Source: Chitinophaga pinensis (GTDB taxonomy: Bacteria > Bacteroidota > Bacteroidia > Chitinophagales > Chitinophagaceae). Taken from it: 64,000 bases of DNA. Made by a program: the position numbers and the translations under genes. The notes below the pieces were generated by a model. It worked only from the letters and a program-made list of their open reading frames with translations, was not told the DNA's origin and ran no database searches. Positions 19,701 to 25,011 of the stretch are shown piece after piece. The first letter of the stretch is position 1, and each line of letters opens with the position of its first letter. The stretch spans positions 1-64,000 of the forward strand of contig CAMCAY010000007.1 in NCBI GenBank assembly GCA_945872815.1, given 5' to 3'.

Positions 19701-21462
19701 TGTTGGTGCCGGTTGTAGCAAAGCTATAAAAATATAAGATATTTGTTCCTGCATTTGTATTTGGTTCCCCTACTGCTACTATATCGTTTCGTCCATCATT
19801 ATTAACATCCGTTAATGCAAGCTGGTAATTATCATTGGAAGTAGGTTTCGTAGTGCTGATTTGAGAACTTATATTATATGCCGAACTGAAGCTTCCCGCA
19901 CCGTTGCCATGATAAACTTTTAATGCATGGGTAGTAACACCCATATTGTTATTGTAGATTGTTTCTCCCATATGTGCAAAATCTATATTACCATCACGAT
20001 TAAAATCGTCGAAAACGAAATTGGTGCCCCATTGATTGAGGGCAGTAACAAAATAATTATTGTTGCCAAACGGATTTGTTCGATGTTCAGAATTTAGCAA
20101 TACAATAAGAGCCGGGCCTCCGTTATTGGCCTTATAAACAAGATCGTTATACCCATCTTTGTTTATATCTTTTATGCTTAAACAACTTGCAGATGCGGGA
20201 ATAGAATAGAATTGTGCAGGAGCAAAACCACCTTCCCCATTACCCCTGTAAACTACTATATAATTTGGATCAGCCCCATTACCAAGTACCACAATATCAT
20301 CATTGCCATCAGCATTAACGTCCCCAACCTCAACTTCCCCATAAACCATATTGTTTGCCCAAAGACCCTCTCCAATAATATTATCAGCACCAAAGCCGCC
20401 CAATCCATCACCCATTTTTACATTAATGCTGGCGTAAGATCTAAAATTGGTGGTGGTGCCATGTGTAGGAGATGATCCCTGATTGCTAATAACAATATCT
20501 TTTTTACCATCTTTATTAAAATCGCCTACTGCTGTAGATGTGGGGTAGGCGGAGCCATAGGTATATACATTACCACTTTTAAAAACCACGTCTTTTATTG
20601 ACCACCCAGTGCCATTTACATCGTAATCACCTGTTAATCTGAAGCGTACCCTAAAAGTTGGAGAACCTATATAGGCCGTTAAATCAATGGTTTCATTTCT
20701 AAAATCTTGGGAGAGGTGCGGATCGGTGGAGATGTAATTATAACTAGAAGATTGAAAAGCTATTGTTCCGTTAACCGATGCAGCAGTAGCAAGTGCTCCC
20801 GAACCTCTATAAGCAGAGCTGGGAAATGCTGTCCATGATGAGCCCGAATTGGTGGAGTATTCAATCCTTCCAAAATCAAAACCATTTTCTGTTTTTATTA
20901 TATGTGTAAAGGTAAATGTTGGATTAGCTTTTCCTACCAGAGAAATATCCTGATTCATTTGAAATGAACCATTGGCATTATTACCATAGACTCCATAAAC
21001 TGACTCAGTATTTCTTGTCCAATTAATTCCGGTACCGGTAGCCGTAAAATTAGTAAGAGAAGGGTCAGTAAAAAAATTTTCAAGGCCACTTCCTGTAGCC
21101 ACGGATTTAAATGACACCGGAGTTTGATACGCTTTTTTAGCACAAAAAGGGGGTGATACCGTAAGGTTAAAAGTTTTGGTTACGCCATTAGACGATTTCA
21201 CCACAATTGGGTAGGTGCCAACGCCTGTGGGGTTTACTACTGTAATTACACCTGTGGTTGGGCTAACCGTTAAACTACCCGTAAAACCACCATTGTCGGA
21301 ATAGGCGGAGAGCCTGGTAATTCCCGAAGGTGCCGCACTAGGGGTAATGTTGATTGAGGAACCCTCATTAACAGTTGTGTTGCTGTAATTGCCCAAAGAT
21401 TGAGCGTTTAACAAATTTGCAAATGCGATGAAGACAATGGCAAGGAATAGAACTTTTTTCAT
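7717..21462 (-). CDS. Giant T9SS-secreted multidomain surface protein
   Basis: A single uninterrupted frame of about 4581 residues. The start at 21462 puts MKKVLFLAIVF at the N terminus of a normal signal peptide (1-20, ending LLNAQ); the upstream ATG at 21510 would bury it. Domains in order: Ig-like segment (about 20-105); seven FG-GAP/VCBS-type calcium-binding repeats of form DxNxDGxxD (about 310-690); PKD/Ig-like modules; kelch-like repeats (about 1080-1375); three carboxypeptidase-regulatory-like domains (about 1590-1890); a large unrecognised domain (about 1890-2340); Ig-like and Calx-beta-like segments (about 2580-2800); three GEVED domains (about 2870-3330), each ending YGE[VM]EDY; eight roughly 52-residue modules with a GCDS signature (about 3405-3825); six roughly 100-residue CGxxxYRY modules (about 3830-4470); and a T9SS type A sorting domain (about 4510-4581, VKVYPNPSSSNF...VRVVKY). 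It is probably a cell-surface adhesin or matrix protein; ligand unknown. A strong terminator follows. Confidence 0.9.
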   Translation of the reverse strand: MKKVLFLAIVFIAFANLLNAQSLGNYSNTTVNEGSSINITPSAAPSGITRLSAYSDNGGFTGSLTVSPTTGVITVVNPTGVGTYPIVVKSSNGVTKTFNLTVSPPFCAKKAYQTPVSFKSVATGSGLENFFTDPSLTNFTATGTGINWTRNTESVYGVYGNNANGSFQMNQDISLVGKANPTFTFTHIIKTENGFDFGRIEYSTNSGSSWTAFPSSAYRGSGALATAASVNGTIAFQSSSYNYISTDPHLSQDFRNETIDLTAYIGSPTFRVRFRLTGDYDVNGTGWSIKDVVFKSGNVYTYGSAYPTSTAVGDFNKDGKKDIVISNQGSSPTHGTTTNFRSYASINVKMGDGLGGFGADNIIGEGLWANNMVYGEVEVGDVNADGNDDIVVLGNGADPNYIVVYRGNGEGGFAPAQFYSIPASASCLSIKDINKDGYNDLVYKANNGGPALIVLLNSEHRTNPFGNNNYFVTALNQWGTNFVFDDFNRDGNIDFAHMGETIYNNNMGVTTHALKVYHGNGAGSFSSAYNISSQISTTKPTSNDNYQLALTDVNNDGRNDIVAVGEPNTNAGTNILYFYSFATTGTNNPTYQLMLGNFSNLPSIYAEIHPLSSGVKIATGDFNGDGNNDISIAYYTSPSTESKYIVLYGNGTFYPSFPGSTPIQNTGGRGIGGWASKFISGDFDSDGRLDLLTVNPFSDNITLIKPSGGLTNADISPISLSTPTTYTANGFATSASNICLSGNAAAISSTVTGGYNPKFTWYKNGTPISRFDSAYYYGAIWVGSTSLYYMYEANSSGNYSVSAKNDNKTCPSLDTTNIVFSTSTAVSFTPTLTPTVTITCTTPGIDTAYCAGQFYTFNANITNAGTNPTVTWYYYGNTLLTNTANTIISNNGRTISINSAIITSLGVNINVYCKVTPQSGGCYFTSEGGSTGVKSSNYLYFGRPKGLGNAAISLTADGNASQVCSPTYMVFSANATGMDVANSLFDWKQYSYNNSTYTLIYNSGQGNATGLATNVDGLSKVVLEVTPVIDGCLLTNNKLTDYIIMGPNSSAASNTFRILTAVAPNAEIGNANSSSFTTNSFGFSFVIGNRAYIGGGNGSTRFWSYEVGSRNGWRQETDMPISSYEGSAFSSNGKGYVLVGRIGSSLNNYAGLFLEYDPVTKAWTNKSSALNNTDLFYSCQNATFTINDFGYLGGGRVNSAGNNIFSAATAIPTAKWYKYDPINNQFYSIADYPNSATNATYIGTAFSAAGKGFFLKMDQLWKYDPDANSWSNTNRGYPLANYYAQSAFSIGNYAYVGMGVLQVGTSDNKNFYEFNGLTEQWTGGTITSFGVGGGTAWTGMYAATGFSIGNKGYIVGGVSRNANYTPNPYLYEFTPQYSNRSVATYGLQSLNLCKGSTLTLKYNAGEMVACGSLNFPSDNIFTAQLSDENGSFNNPTTIGSLTSTAQKGSITFTIPTSVTAGTRYRIRVNASSPRTIGWDNGINITIGDAASPGSISHDYSIPYPTELVLDSVKNTASVLGAINGYFWQKSNDTSNASGWGVITDTSINRTNYILPTTYTNDVYIRRAAVLGCLTTVYTNPVKIRVYSAANSRLNGSISGSVKSTNGVGVYGVPVYAQKRSALLGSPQSKIYQTTTDISGAYIIRNVFYGDLNNGDSASAVFNVWPALANHGFTPASQLAELSNVNYTEVDKNFTDTSTYSVRGKVMQYCNDCEPGFQIDSLSGVVVNITKGTLSYPSGTTGSDGYGRYGVTFTDPGSYKFVPTKTANTFTPVERTVNIVNSDLTGMDFTNTTRYNISGLFRAGANEVIGTATLEFADTMVPARFKKIITTNADGTYSVSLPARTYKITVIGFTPNAAGNDISTNDLITWFNTTIKDSLQKISIDGSNKTVDLIYHRAPKLYLENLPDTSCGNYVVFKQDASRPFKIKVYEGDSSHRALLSYDTLSSIEVVTNVQVSSTLQTLSTKPVNGVSNVALTGGAPNIAGDHLKQLFVDFEDMYGRRATRLQRNAVVLGLKSDPSTFTTVSPSIPILILHAPPGDQSISFWEQNKTTETAMSFSSLSDKSTNKWADVKVGTAFTAGIGFSVETSIWANVNTSITNSQRITNAREAILSSSTSVAYATEPNGGDVYVGGAINLAYAISNELLFRSDTTVGCVLGLKSSLAIAPKGFATTYTYSESFITDNLIPRLELQASMSPDSTARKLTNQISIWQQVIANNNANKDRAEFVRNRSFDGNAGPITESTTSTSTNTNTIAFEMEIDKNVAIQAGVEIGGIGVSGGATIDMKMTTGNSTTNTATTSTTMGYTLDDDDAGDFYSVDIKKDPVYNTPVFVLVAGTASCPAEPIAQSRDNVQLTIPTPEIRNIPANGEALFQLQLQNISESRETRTCYLTFNQSSNPNGALVTIGGSPVTSNISYTIPYLGSQIVTVSVKKSNASPVFSYEGLQFTMSDACDGGVSESKTISAYFISPCSDLILNAPVNNWVVKSSDNNILPVSFTGYNLSNLQSVALEYAHAGRGDWATDTILYQNFITNPTTSVLNWNTRRLVDGEYDIRMKLNCSFGSGYTQRLTGIIDREAPILFGLPKPTSGTYANGDEISMSYTENITTSDLNTNKVKMTRLSNGADIPVQVSGYQNKVMMVPLVNINAFASGEAIRVITKNIADVYGNTSAVLDTFVFTIGTSTATPTTRQVKVSNLITSKRSVYENSGDSLQVRFSIPTASTYNTVVHYIVSGSAEFDNDYTNTFSTGQNLTTSFNGVEGTINIPANATWAVLNIKPIADDDIETNETVNIRLLSGGDYTLGADSVSTITDTIKNDDLNKPEITMGDMPTIYPTGYCQTVIDSAGAKTYVWNVPTTLPVGYCGVAVDPNLTRANSANVLPTGYCFSSAYSMGDEQILGVSFGTMNNDQYGIENCFTNYTDYSSSITAPVVNLGESIPFSVITDECDGYPYYQGGLAVFIDYNRDGDFDDYNERAYSSNNVTMSPNTQSGDIVIPYDALAGITKMRVVVTEGNYAPNACSWFSYGEVEDYAIMINGDGSSISNNVLDDEQIKAVSFGTMNNIESDDDCSANYTDYTTSVAAPIVTTGQYVPISVLIDECDGAPYNQSGVSVYIDYNRDGYFDDYSERAYSTWGTRTSPTTVYGNVYIPTNAALGLTKMRVVVQDGVEIPGPCVTLGYGEVEDYAIMIHNVPPVLTVFDDEQIKSVSFGTMNNVESDSCSANYTDYSKTVAAPVVMTGQSVPFSVLTDECDNAPYYASGMSVFIDYNRDGDFEDAEEKVYTSNGTTMSPNTRSGNIVIPANASLGLTKMRIIVAEGVASPNACDYINYGEMEDYGVMIKRGTAPTICQGGTGILSGPSAVDGSPVYLYVWKLNGTTLSANTQTISINAAGTYSLKVYTNNGFSSISMPYVVTATAPPTSNEFVTVCPIELPYSWNGVNYNTSGVYSKTVSNANGCDSIARLHLTVKSNSYAVETFTAIDTFEWHGTVYNTSTTSATWTGTNEAGCDSIVTLNLTIIPICVPVVNEYYIIACNSYTWHGIRFTTSMTGVEWTTQNARGCDSTEILNLTIKRSTTSTTNVSICATQAPYTWNGVAYSATGTYSKKFVNAIGCDSTAKLVLTVKSTSSSLIKLSVCANDMPYTWNGVTYPTAGTYTQTLTNAASCDSIASIQIKILPVSNSNNYLSVCSNQLPFVWNGLYLTESGTYSASFNNVNGCDSTAMLNLTVKQVSSSVETISATGSSYTWHGTEFTESNQNATWTGTNAAGCDSVVTLNLNLNTNCVPTQQVFNVIACNSYTWHGILSTTSTTLQWVGVNAGGCDSVEILNLTITTVSPTAPPSSITQVLVSNVCGARVYRYTAATTTNATGYAWTLPISAGGIPGVVVDSGDAGNSRVIKVRYASKLAAFATDSVRVKAFTTCGYTANRAAKLINTLYTVPVAPASITITRLVTNICGAKLYRYTAPALPAASATNVAATGYLWSFTGVLSATDSITLGTDTSRIIEVLYRNNAAAVTGDSIRLLYSSSCGNSNNKSVKLANTLLSPPVAPTVTVATVVSNVCGARKYRYTASAKTIATTTTGAATGWLWSLPEGPNGSTGSIDSGDVSSQTIVVKYTSNAAAVSGDSIRVRYTSDCGVGIVKATKLTNTLLSVTTAPSAITITPVVAVTCGHKVYRYSAPDLIASTATTPATTGYTWSFVGTLSGNPFGGDTTKVVIDSGNVNSRVILVRFKTSTAGSTGDSIRVVYTSVCGEGPKKAAKLTNVNTAATTAPAIPASITITAVTPNVCGSRVYRYAAPALPAATTTATAATGYAWSFTGSLSGNPFADTTKAVVDSGSINSRTILVRFKTNVAANTGDSVKLSYTSTCGNSAAKASKLTNTSYLPAAPATLTAVLVSDNCGSRVYRYTASALISATSTSPSTTGYDWSFTGTLGANAVIDSGNGTNVVKVRFTSNAAASLADSVKVRYTSECGSGSFKGIKLINVIKLCSVPVSFIKSTQKETDIKKTASSAMEVKVYPNPSSSNFNLKVTSDSKEKIDARVMDVRGRLIKRMSFDANETILFGNELTPGVYMIKLKEGKDEKSVRVVKY

Positions 21463-21538
21463 GTGATGATTTTGTTTTGTTTTGGTGGTTCCCTTTGATG
21501 GTGTTATCATCAGGGGGGAGGAGGAACATTATTTTTTA

Positions 21539-21592
21539 AATGAATACGAACATTTTATTGTTTACGTAATGCATACGAACATTTTACTATTC
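21539..21592. repeat. Tandem 25-bp direct repeats upstream of the giant gene
   Basis: Two copies (21539-21563 and 21568-21592, period 29) share 21 of 25 bases, including the uninterrupted core ATACGAACATTTTA. They lie 77-130 bases upstream of the giant gene's start codon, where a regulator could bind as tandem operators. ATACGAA occurs once more at 21782-21788. Confidence 0.6.
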
Positions 21593-21727
21593 ATTTTGGA
21601 AATTAAATAGTAGTTTTATTTTTAATGGATTTTAAAACGGAACACATTAGAAAAAGTATTTTTTTATACTTTGCCTAATGTTGTAAATTTTAACAAAAAG
21701 GGGAAGATGGACTAATATTTAAGGGAC

Positions 21728-21761
21728 AACTTCTTTCCATATTTAAATATGGAAAGAAGTT
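21728..21761. repeat. Perfect 34-bp palindrome
   Basis: The arms AACTTCTTTCCATATTT and AAATATGGAAAGAAGTT are exact reverse complements with no loop. It lies between two divergent transcription units, so it is not an obvious terminator of either annotated gene, although T-rich bases follow it on the plus strand. It may form a cruciform, bind a dimeric protein, or mark the edge of the RAYT/REP element. Confidence 0.8.
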
Positions 21762-21815
21762 TTGGGGATATTGGGCAGCTTATACGAATTTGTTTGTATG
21801 TGTAGGGGTGTTTGG

Positions 21816-21866
21816 TGCCATCGTTGGTGTTCGCTGCCTCAGCTGGTGTTAACACCAGCGATGGCA
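21816..21866. repeat. REP-like element upstream of RAYT (copy 2)
   Basis: Two nested structures. GCTGGTGTTAACACCAGC (21842-21859) is a perfect 18-bp palindrome. TGCCATCGTTGGTGTT (21816-21831) pairs with AACACCAGCGATGGCA (21851-21866) with one G-T wobble, forming a 16-bp stem with a 19-base loop. This double-hairpin form resembles the paired REP/BIME arrangement recognised by RAYT enzymes. It ends 77 bases before the transposase start. Confidence 0.8.
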
Positions 21867-21943
21867 GAGCGGGGATTTTTCTTTCTCCGCATGGTGGAAA
21901 TTCTCTTTTCGTTCAAACGTCGGTATTTTAGTTTCACCTAAAA

Positions 21944-22455
21944 ATGCAAGTATACCCGATACACTGGCCAGAATTTTATACAGCTACCATTCTCGATTGG
22001 AAATTTTTACTCCATGATGACAAATACAAAGACATCATCATTTCTAGCTTACAGTATCTTGTAAAAAATAACAAAATAAAATTATACGCTTTTGTAATCA
22101 TGAGCAACCATATTCATTTAATATGGCAGATCTTACCGGGCAATAATCCGGACAAAATAAAACATAGCTTAAAAAATATACAGCACATCAAATGAAATTT
22201 GAATTGAAGAAAACCAATCAACGGTATTTAAAACAATTCAAGGTGGATAAAATTGACCGGACTTATCAATTTTGGAAAAGATATGCTTTGTCCATTGAAC
22301 TTTTTACTGAAAAAGTGTTTCTACAAAAGATGAAGTACATTCATAATAATCATGTGAAAGCAGGTATATGTAAAAAGCCGGCAGATTATAAATATTCTTC
22401 GGCTAAGTTTTATGATGTAGGAGAAGATGAGTTTCAACTCATCTCTCGCTACTGA
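21944..22455 (+). pseudogene. REP-associated tyrosine transposase (RAYT), frameshifted
   Basis: Y1/IS200-type HUH transposase of the RAYT family. The first frame (21944-22195, 83 codons) holds the N-terminal half with FYTATILDWK and the metal-binding HxH motif SNHIHLIW. The second frame (22192-22455, 87 codons) holds YQFWKR, the YIHNNHVKAG helix, whose Tyr is the likely nucleophile, and YKYSSAKFY. Adding one A to the six-A run at 22171-22176 would restore the family-typical join KKYTAHQMKF, so the combined length of about 171 residues is full. The frames overlap by ATGA. It is either a recent inactivating deletion or slippage-dependent expression as in some insertion sequences. REP-like palindromes flank both sides. 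The family mobilises or maintains REP sequences rather than itself. Confidence 0.85.
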
Positions 22456-22456
22456 T

Positions 22457-22508
22457 TGCGTTGGTGTTAACGCCATCTGTGATTGCACTATTTAGTGAGC
22501 ACACCAAC
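22457..22508. repeat. REP-like element downstream of RAYT (copy 3)
   Basis: TGGTGTTAACGCCA (22462-22475) is a palindrome with one G-T wobble. GTTGGTGT (22460-22467) also pairs with ACACCAAC (22501-22508), giving a second, longer hairpin. Together with copy 2 it brackets the transposase, as expected for a RAYT cassette. Confidence 0.7.
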
Positions 22509-22516
22509 TAGGGCTA

Positions 22517-23767
22517 CTAAGCGATCTTCTTCAAATACTCACTAGGGGTTTGGCCTGTATGCAGTTTAAATGCACGAATAAATGTGTTTTGTGCGGTAAA
22601 ACCAGATTTAAGTGATATTGCTTCTAATGTAATACTGGAGGAATGACCTTGATTGAGTAACGTTATTGCATATTCTACACGCAATTTATTTTTCCAGTCA
22701 GAAAAAGATTGATTTAAAATAGCATTAAAATAGTACGTTAAATGATGTGCAGCCAAAGCAAACTTATCTGCAATATTTATTAATTTAAAGTCAGGCAGTA
22801 AATAATCTTCATTACTAATGACTTCAAGAATTGCCAATTCTATTTTCTCAATATAATCCGAAGAAAATAACAGCGGTGAATCTTTCTTATTATTCAATGT
22901 AACTTCTGCAGTTGAGTTCTCTTCGTTAGAATCATTTACTAAACTCTTATTCAATATATCATCGCTTTCGTCTAACTCTTTTGTAAAAAAAGAATCTTTA
23001 ATATCTAACGGTAAGCCATACATGATATGAGGAAAAATCATGACAATCATGTTCATCCCAACATACACAATTGATGCAAAGAGCAGAGCCCCGCTTGCTT
23101 TTTCCAGAAAAATATATTTGTTATCATACAACCACATATTGGCCATTGCAACAGTAAAATTGATTGTGATGATGGTAATAATCAACGTAAAAATAAACAA
23201 CCAATTTCTTATGAGTTTGAATTGAGGCACTTGATAAATTCTACTATTAGAATTTCGCTTATACTTGCTCAATAAAATCCATAATGCAATGGAATAAAAA
23301 TAAATCTGCAATACATTTAAAGCCTGATCTACTTTGTGTGGAATGATAAAGTTCAAATGAAATTGTTCCATATCCCAATTGTCACTTTGAATATTATCAG
23401 CTACCAACAATTTGTAACTCCACGCAGAACATAAATAAGGAATGAATCCTATGAAGGCTGTTACAAAAGGTAAAAAATGGAGCCAATCTACTTTACTAAT
23501 ACGACTATTATCACGTAGCATACTTCTTACATAAAAAAAAGCAAAAGGCCCTATCAAGTAATAGAATGTATGTGTATTGGTAAAAAATGCAACCCAGCTT
23601 TTTGATTCCGCATAAAAAAAAGTAAATGATTCAAGCAGATATAAAGATGAGAAAAATAAAAACCCTGCCAAATACCTGTTGGCACTTTTAAAGCCTCTGT
23701 TGTAAAATAAAATTAAAAGCGGAAGAAATAATCCTGATAAACTGATATATGGGATAAGTTGATGCAT
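22517..23767 (-). CDS. AraC-family regulator with N-terminal membrane domain
   Basis: The 416-residue product begins MHQLIPYISLSGLFLPLL and has about seven hydrophobic segments over its first 250 residues, then a linker and a C-terminal AraC-type DNA-binding domain (about 310-416) with two helix-turn-helix units. The second unit reads ISLKSGFTAQNTFIRAF and ends in the typical TGQTPSEYLKK. Such proteins are membrane-anchored transcription factors; signal and targets are unknown. The start at 23767 is chosen because a TATCTTTG promoter box lies 12 bases upstream and a REP element lies just beyond it; the ATG at 23827 would place both inside the gene. Its 3' end lies against REP copy 3. Confidence 0.85.
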   Translation of the reverse strand: MHQLIPYISLSGLFLPLLILFYNRGFKSANRYLAGFLFFSSLYLLESFTFFYAESKSWVAFFTNTHTFYYLIGPFAFFYVRSMLRDNSRISKVDWLHFLPFVTAFIGFIPYLCSAWSYKLLVADNIQSDNWDMEQFHLNFIIPHKVDQALNVLQIYFYSIALWILLSKYKRNSNSRIYQVPQFKLIRNWLFIFTLIITIITINFTVAMANMWLYDNKYIFLEKASGALLFASIVYVGMNMIVMIFPHIMYGLPLDIKDSFFTKELDESDDILNKSLVNDSNEENSTAEVTLNNKKDSPLLFSSDYIEKIELAILEVISNEDYLLPDFKLINIADKFALAAHHLTYYFNAILNQSFSDWKNKLRVEYAITLLNQGHSSSITLEAISLKSGFTAQNTFIRAFKLHTGQTPSEYLKKIA

Positions 23768-23778
23768 TTTTTCTGAAA

Positions 23779-23786
23779 CAAAGATA
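23779..23786 (-). promoter_or_regulatory. Putative -7 element (TATCTTTG) of the AraC-type gene
   Basis: Minus-strand TATCTTTG fits TAnnTTTG and ends 11 bases before the ATG at 23767, predicting a very short leader. It supports that start codon. The -33 position falls at or next to REP copy 4. Confidence 0.5.
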
Positions 23787-23794
23787 ATTATTAA

Positions 23795-23820
23795 TTCCGT
23801 TGATGTTAATACCAGCGAAA
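23795..23820. repeat. REP-like palindrome, copy 4
   Basis: The core CGTTGATGTTAATACCAGCG is preceded by TTC and followed by AAA, matching copy 1 at most positions, including these flanks. It occupies the short gap between the stop of the 375-residue secreted protein and the promoter of the AraC-type gene. Confidence 0.7.
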
Positions 23821-23830
23821 GAAGCATTTT

Positions 23831-24958
23831 CTACTTCCCTTCCGTTTCCTCTGGAATATAATCATAGGGCAATGCATCCGCCATTTTTGTCCATTCCCAG
23901 TAATCATTGAAGGTCAATGCCGACTGATCAAAATAAAAACCGTTTTGTTCGATTGATATTGTTGTATTTACAGGAAATAGAATGGAAGAAAATTGAAACT
24001 GATTGGGCGCTGTTTTGTTGTCTTTAAGGTATTCCTGAGCCGGTTTTTCTTCTTTATAAATAACACCAACATTGATTTCATTGGGTTGAATGGTAGCAAT
24101 CTGATTGCTGTCATTGAATTGGTACTTCAATTGCTTGTAGTAATCTTCTATTTTAATGGCTTCCTCGCGATTATTTTTCGTTACCAAAAATTGTATTTCG
24201 AATCCATTTTCCACCAATTGCTGATCGTACAAACTTCTCATGAAATGCAATATAGAACCATAATAGGCATTCAATCTGGCGTTTACCCATGCTTTTTGCT
24301 GACTGTCTGAATCTGCTTTCATTTCTTCATACAATGGATACCCTGTGTAAATACTGATTTCTGTATTATACTCATGAATAAAAGAATCCAGCTCATACCT
24401 TATACTATAACCAAGGGCTTGGTTGTTAATTTTCAAGGCTTCAGATGCAAGCACTTTCAACCTGTTTTTCTTTTTAGAAAAATAAAATTTCAATACTTCC
24501 GGATTTTGAATGGTGCATTGTAAACTGTTAGGCGTTTTACCAATAAACTCTTCTAAAAAAAAGCTGCCGTATTTTTCCCATCCGTTTTTCACCTCTCCGG
24601 TTGATACGATGGAAACATCCTGCATCATTTTTTCTTTGGCAGTTAATTCGTAATTGAGCTCTATCGTTCTGTTATCAGACTGACTAATTCCAATATTAGA
24701 CACTCTTTGAATTTCTGTGTTGAATCCCGTAAAACTCACTGCTACCGAGTAGCCTCCGTTTGGTAATTGAAATTCAAAATTTCCATTGGCATCTGTTAAG
24801 GTACCCAATGTAGTGTTTTCTGCAAAAACAGATGCCCCCTGCATAGGCGATTTATCCATACTGTTGATGACCTTTCCGGTAATGGTATAATATTTTGATT
24901 GAGAAAAAACAACAAATGAAATGATGGAAAAAGTAATGGTGAATATTATTCGATTCAT
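23831..24958 (-). CDS. Secreted carboxypeptidase-regulatory-like domain protein
   Basis: 375 residues with a signal peptide (about 1-19, ending VVFSQ). A CarboxypepD_reg-like beta-sandwich follows (about 22-105: YTITGKVINSMDKSPMQGASV ... LGTLTDANGNFEF ... VSFTGFNTEIQRV), the module also found at the front of TonB-dependent receptors and DUF5686 proteins. The remaining 260 residues are not recognised; they have a WEKYGSFFLEEFIGKTPNS stretch and many aromatic residues. Probably periplasmic or outer-membrane associated. It lies directly upstream of, and in the same direction as, the AraC-type regulator gene, with REP copy 4 between. Confidence 0.75.
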   Translation of the reverse strand: MNRIIFTITFSIISFVVFSQSKYYTITGKVINSMDKSPMQGASVFAENTTLGTLTDANGNFEFQLPNGGYSVAVSFTGFNTEIQRVSNIGISQSDNRTIELNYELTAKEKMMQDVSIVSTGEVKNGWEKYGSFFLEEFIGKTPNSLQCTIQNPEVLKFYFSKKKNRLKVLASEALKINNQALGYSIRYELDSFIHEYNTEISIYTGYPLYEEMKADSDSQQKAWVNARLNAYYGSILHFMRSLYDQQLVENGFEIQFLVTKNNREEAIKIEDYYKQLKYQFNDSNQIATIQPNEINVGVIYKEEKPAQEYLKDNKTAPNQFQFSSILFPVNTTISIEQNGFYFDQSALTFNDYWEWTKMADALPYDYIPEETEGK

Positions 24959-25011
24959 GATCTGTATTTTTTAAATTAGTTGTTTTCTTTCAGAATATAA
25001 TTTGTGCTAAA

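Larger units (their letters stand above)
21463..21943. other. Divergent region between the giant gene and RAYT
   Basis: No protein gene. It contains the leader and promoter region of the giant gene with tandem direct repeats (21539-21592), a perfect 34-bp palindrome (21728-21761), a further ATACGAA motif (21782-21788), and the upstream REP pair (21816-21866). No TAnnTTTG box was found for the giant gene. Confidence 0.7.

Noticed and set aside
21463-21510. Upstream in-frame ATG of the giant gene
   Set aside because: It would add 16 polar residues before a perfect signal peptide; the ATG at 21462 fits secretion.
23768-23827. Start of the AraC-type gene at the upstream ATG
   Set aside because: The interval contains a REP palindrome and a promoter box, so the ATG at 23767 is preferred.
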